This document shows positions 6,045 to 8,081 of a stretch of 8,081 bases of DNA, in pieces. The position numbers and the translations under genes were made by a program. The stretch is from Chitinophaga pinensis (GTDB lineage: Bacteria > Bacteroidota > Bacteroidia > UKL13-3). The notes beneath the pieces are model-generated. The model worked only from the letters and a program-made list of their open reading frames with translations. It had not been told where the DNA came from and searched no databases. Every line of letters starts with the position of its first letter. Position 1 is the first letter of the stretch. Where the stretch lies: the NCBI GenBank assembly GCA_943323675.2, contig CALPIR020000098.1, positions 1-8,081 on the forward strand, given 5' to 3'.

Positions 6045-6052
6045 TACTTTTG
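6045..6052 (+). promoter_or_regulatory. Predicted -7 promoter element of yidC
   Basis: TACTTTTG is an exact match to TAnnTTTG and is the same octamer as the pyrG element. The nearest TTG (6019-6021) is 23 nt upstream, a few bases farther than in the kdsB promoter, so the -33 part is weak. Transcription should start near 6057, giving a leader of about 25 nt. Its presence suggests yidC is transcribed independently of pyrG. Confidence 0.6.
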
Positions 6053-6083
6053 CACGCTGTTTAAAGAAGCATAATTAAATACA

Positions 6084-7910
6084 ATGGATAGAAATTCAAT
6101 TATTGGCCTGGGCTTAATTTTTGTAATCTTGGTAACTTTTGCCTGGATTAATCAACCTAGTGATGCCGAACTTAAAACGTTGCAACTACAAAAAGATTCG
6201 ATTCTATTGGTTCAACAACAAAAAGATATTGAGGCTAAAGCGCAATTGGCATTGATAGCAAAAGCAGATAGTATCCAAGCTACTGATAGCATGGCCATTA
6301 AAGCATCGTATGGTACTTTTGCAACTGCTGCCGTTGGAAAGGAATCGTTTACAACCATAGAAAATAACGATATGCTATTAACTTTTAGCAATAAAGGTGG
6401 AGCACTAAAAAAGGTGGTTCTTAAAAATCATAAAAAATATGATGGTACAGAACTTGTTTTATTTGATGGCACTAATGAGGAATTAAACTACAGTTTTAAA
6501 ACCAAAGATGGCAAACAAATTAATACCAGTGATTTGTATTTTACCCCACAACCTGATGCTGATGGTAAGGGGTTGAGCATGAAATTAGAAATTGGCGCTA
6601 ACCAGTACATTGAGCAGTATTATACTTTTAGTGATAAAACCAATATGGTTAGCTACAAGTTAAACTTGGTTGGAATGGATAAAAGCATTGCCGCTACAGC
6701 TAAATTTATTGACATGAATTGGTCTGCTAAAATTCGTCAGCAAGAAAAAACATTTGATGCCGAACACCGTACCACCACTGTTTATTACAAAACTACTGCT
6801 GAAGAGCCTGATTATATTTCGGAAACCAAAGAAGAAGCAGTTGATTTAACAACTCCAGTAAAATGGGTATCCTTTAAGCAACAATATTTCAATGCCAGTT
6901 TAATTGCCGAAAAAGAATTTATAAGTGCAAAAGTTGAAACTAAAAATGATGCTACACAACAATACATCAAACAACTTACTGCTAGTTTAGTAGTTCCTTA
7001 TAACCATACGCCAAATGAATCTTTTGGTATGAAGTTTTATTTTGGTCCTAACCATTATAAAACGTTGGCTAAGTTAGACGAAAGCCAATTGGAGCGCATT
7101 GTGCCAATGGGTTGGGGTATTTTCCGTTGGGTAAATAAATATTTAACGGTAAACGTATTTTACTTCTTAAGCCAATACATCAGTAGTTTTGGTTTGATAA
7201 TTTTCCTATTAACATTGATTGTTAAAACCATTTTGTTCCCATTGGTTTACAAGTCGTATTTGTCAACCGCAAAAATGCGTGTGTTAAAACCAGAGTTGGA
7301 AGAAATTAAAGAAAAGTTTGGCGATGACATGACCAAAATACAACAAGAGAACATGAAAATGTATCGCCAAGCAGGTGTAAATCCTTTGGGTGGTTGTGTT
7401 CCTGTATTGTTGCAAATGCCAATATTGGTTGCCATGTTTCAGTTTTTCCCAAGTGCGTTTGAATTACGTCAACAAGCATTTTTATGGGCACCAGATTTAA
7501 GTACTTATGATAGTATTTTGGATTTTGGATTTAGTATTCCGGGTTATGGAAGCCATGTAAGTTTATTTGCCTTGCTCATGACAATCTCATCTGTTGTATA
7601 TGCAGTGTATAACAACGAGCAAAGTGGCATGACTGGGCAAATGAAATGGATGAGCTATTTTATGCCAGTAATTTTCTTGTTTATGCTAAACAGTTTTGCG
7701 GCAGGTTTAAACTATTACTATTTTGTAAGTAATTTATTTACCATAGGTCAACAGTTGTTAATCAGGGCTTTTGTTGATGATTCCAAAATGCACGCACAAA
7801 TTCAGGAGAATAAAAAGAAGCCTGTTACCAAAAGTAAATTTCAACAGAAATTAGAAGAAATGACCAAAGCGCGTGGTGTTGATGTTAAACAACCCATTAA
7901 AAAGAAATAA
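6084..7910 (+). CDS. yidC: Membrane protein insertase YidC
   Basis: YidC inserts and folds inner-membrane proteins, alone or with the Sec translocon. At 608 residues it has the long Gram-negative form. The first membrane segment is at about 5-21. A coiled, Gln/Lys-rich linker (about 28-70) and the periplasmic beta-rich domain (about 85-330) follow. The conserved 60KD_IMP core covers about 345-565, with membrane segments near 366-388, 437-457, 489-508 and 522-558, and a cytoplasmic helical hairpin at 391-432. Strong motifs are KSYLSTAKMRVLKPE at 390-404, NPLGGCVPVLLQMPI at 433-447, FELRQQAFLWAPDLS at 459-473 and LNYYYFVSNLFTIGQQ at 542-557. The groove residue matching E. coli R366 (FIVRGIMYPL) is K381 (LIVKTILFPL), keeping the charge. 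The tail from about 576 is Lys-rich and may contact ribosomes. It has its own promoter and terminator and no Shine-Dalgarno. Confidence 0.97.
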   Translation: MDRNSIIGLGLIFVILVTFAWINQPSDAELKTLQLQKDSILLVQQQKDIEAKAQLALIAKADSIQATDSMAIKASYGTFATAAVGKESFTTIENNDMLLTFSNKGGALKKVVLKNHKKYDGTELVLFDGTNEELNYSFKTKDGKQINTSDLYFTPQPDADGKGLSMKLEIGANQYIEQYYTFSDKTNMVSYKLNLVGMDKSIAATAKFIDMNWSAKIRQQEKTFDAEHRTTTVYYKTTAEEPDYISETKEEAVDLTTPVKWVSFKQQYFNASLIAEKEFISAKVETKNDATQQYIKQLTASLVVPYNHTPNESFGMKFYFGPNHYKTLAKLDESQLERIVPMGWGIFRWVNKYLTVNVFYFLSQYISSFGLIIFLLTLIVKTILFPLVYKSYLSTAKMRVLKPELEEIKEKFGDDMTKIQQENMKMYRQAGVNPLGGCVPVLLQMPILVAMFQFFPSAFELRQQAFLWAPDLSTYDSILDFGFSIPGYGSHVSLFALLMTISSVVYAVYNNEQSGMTGQMKWMSYFMPVIFLFMLNSFAAGLNYYYFVSNLFTIGQQLLIRAFVDDSKMHAQIQENKKKPVTKSKFQQKLEEMTKARGVDVKQPIKKK

Positions 7911-7931
7911 GTATCAATCTTTAATACTATT

Positions 7932-7967
7932 AAAACCGCTTTAGAAGAAATTTTAAAGCGGTTTTTT
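7932..7967 (+). terminator. Rho-independent terminator of yidC
   Basis: Starting 22 bases after the yidC stop, AAAACCGCTTTA (7932-7943) pairs perfectly with TAAAGCGGTTTT (7954-7965), 12 pairs around a 10-nt loop. The T run extends to 7967, six T in all. The A-rich left flank gives TTTTAATA on the minus strand, so weak termination in the other direction is possible. Confidence 0.92.
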
Positions 7968-8054
7968 GTTGTTCAATACATAGTATGCATAACTTATAAA
8001 GAGGTTGTATTATTCCTGTTTAATCTAATTCTTGGCTCTATTAATATTTATAAT

Positions 8055-8068
8055 TACAACATGTTGTA
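8055..8068. repeat. 14-bp perfect palindrome in the right-end intergenic sequence
   Basis: TACAACATGTTGTA is a complete palindrome with no spacer, in the gene-free AT-rich sequence between the yidC terminator and the window edge. Such sites are often operators for dimeric regulators, but one perfect 14-mer is not improbable in 8 kb of AT-rich DNA, and the neighbouring gene on the right is not visible. Confidence 0.3.
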
Positions 8069-8081
8069 GTAAAACATTTAA

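Noticed and set aside
7984..7991. TATGCATA palindrome after the yidC terminator
   Set aside because: An 8-bp AT-rich palindrome is expected many times in 8 kb.
1..8081. CRISPR arrays, IS elements, tRNA or rRNA genes, defence or secondary-metabolite clusters
   Set aside because: None found on reading both strands. There are no regularly spaced repeats, no transposase or integrase motifs, and no RNA-gene signatures; the gene content is ordinary core metabolism and envelope biogenesis.

Overview
The window looks like chromosomal DNA from a free-living member of the Bacteroidota (Bacteroidetes). Four things point there. The base composition is AT-rich. The first gene ends in a type IX secretion sorting domain (VYPNP ... 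IYNIYG ... LATGIYILEV ... KRFMKN). Exact copies of the phylum's -7 promoter element TAnnTTTG lie upstream of kdsB, pyrG, yidC and miaE. Start codons lack Shine-Dalgarno sequences. The kdsB gene (CMP-Kdo synthesis) shows a Gram-negative outer membrane. I cannot place the organism below phylum level; a Chitinophagales or Sphingobacteriales-like lineage is only a guess.

Layout: (1) 1-1164 (+) is a secreted M28 zinc peptidase whose first codons lie outside the window. (2) 1167-2559 (-) is a two-gene unit, rsmE (16S rRNA m3U1498 methyltransferase) followed 13 bp later by an exported DUF4159 protein; it meets the peptidase tail to tail with a 2-bp gap. (3) kdsB at 2626-3354 (+) diverges from rsmE across 66 bp. 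(4) pyrG (CTP synthase, best start 3584) has its own promoter, a leader of about 90 nt with three consecutive predicted stem-loops, and a strong terminator at 5210-5239. (5) miaE (5327-5908, -) is a diiron tRNA hydroxylase. (6) yidC (6084-7910, +) is the inner-membrane protein insertase and ends at a perfect 12-bp-stem terminator. (7) The last 113 bp hold no recognisable gene, only a 14-bp palindrome.

These are mostly housekeeping functions: envelope building (kdsB, yidC), the CTP supply that KdsB consumes (pyrG), and RNA modification (rsmE, miaE). I see no mobile element, CRISPR array, defence system, tRNA or rRNA, and no evidence of a wholly new multi-gene system. The points most worth following are the structured pyrG leader, whose first hairpin begins at the predicted transcription start inside a CCC run, and substitutions in PyrG at positions known from E. 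coli and L. lactis work to matter for GTP activation and glutamine coupling. Next are the DUF4159 protein of unknown function, promoter elements that almost touch the miaE and rsmE start codons, and the placement of miaE between pyrG and yidC.
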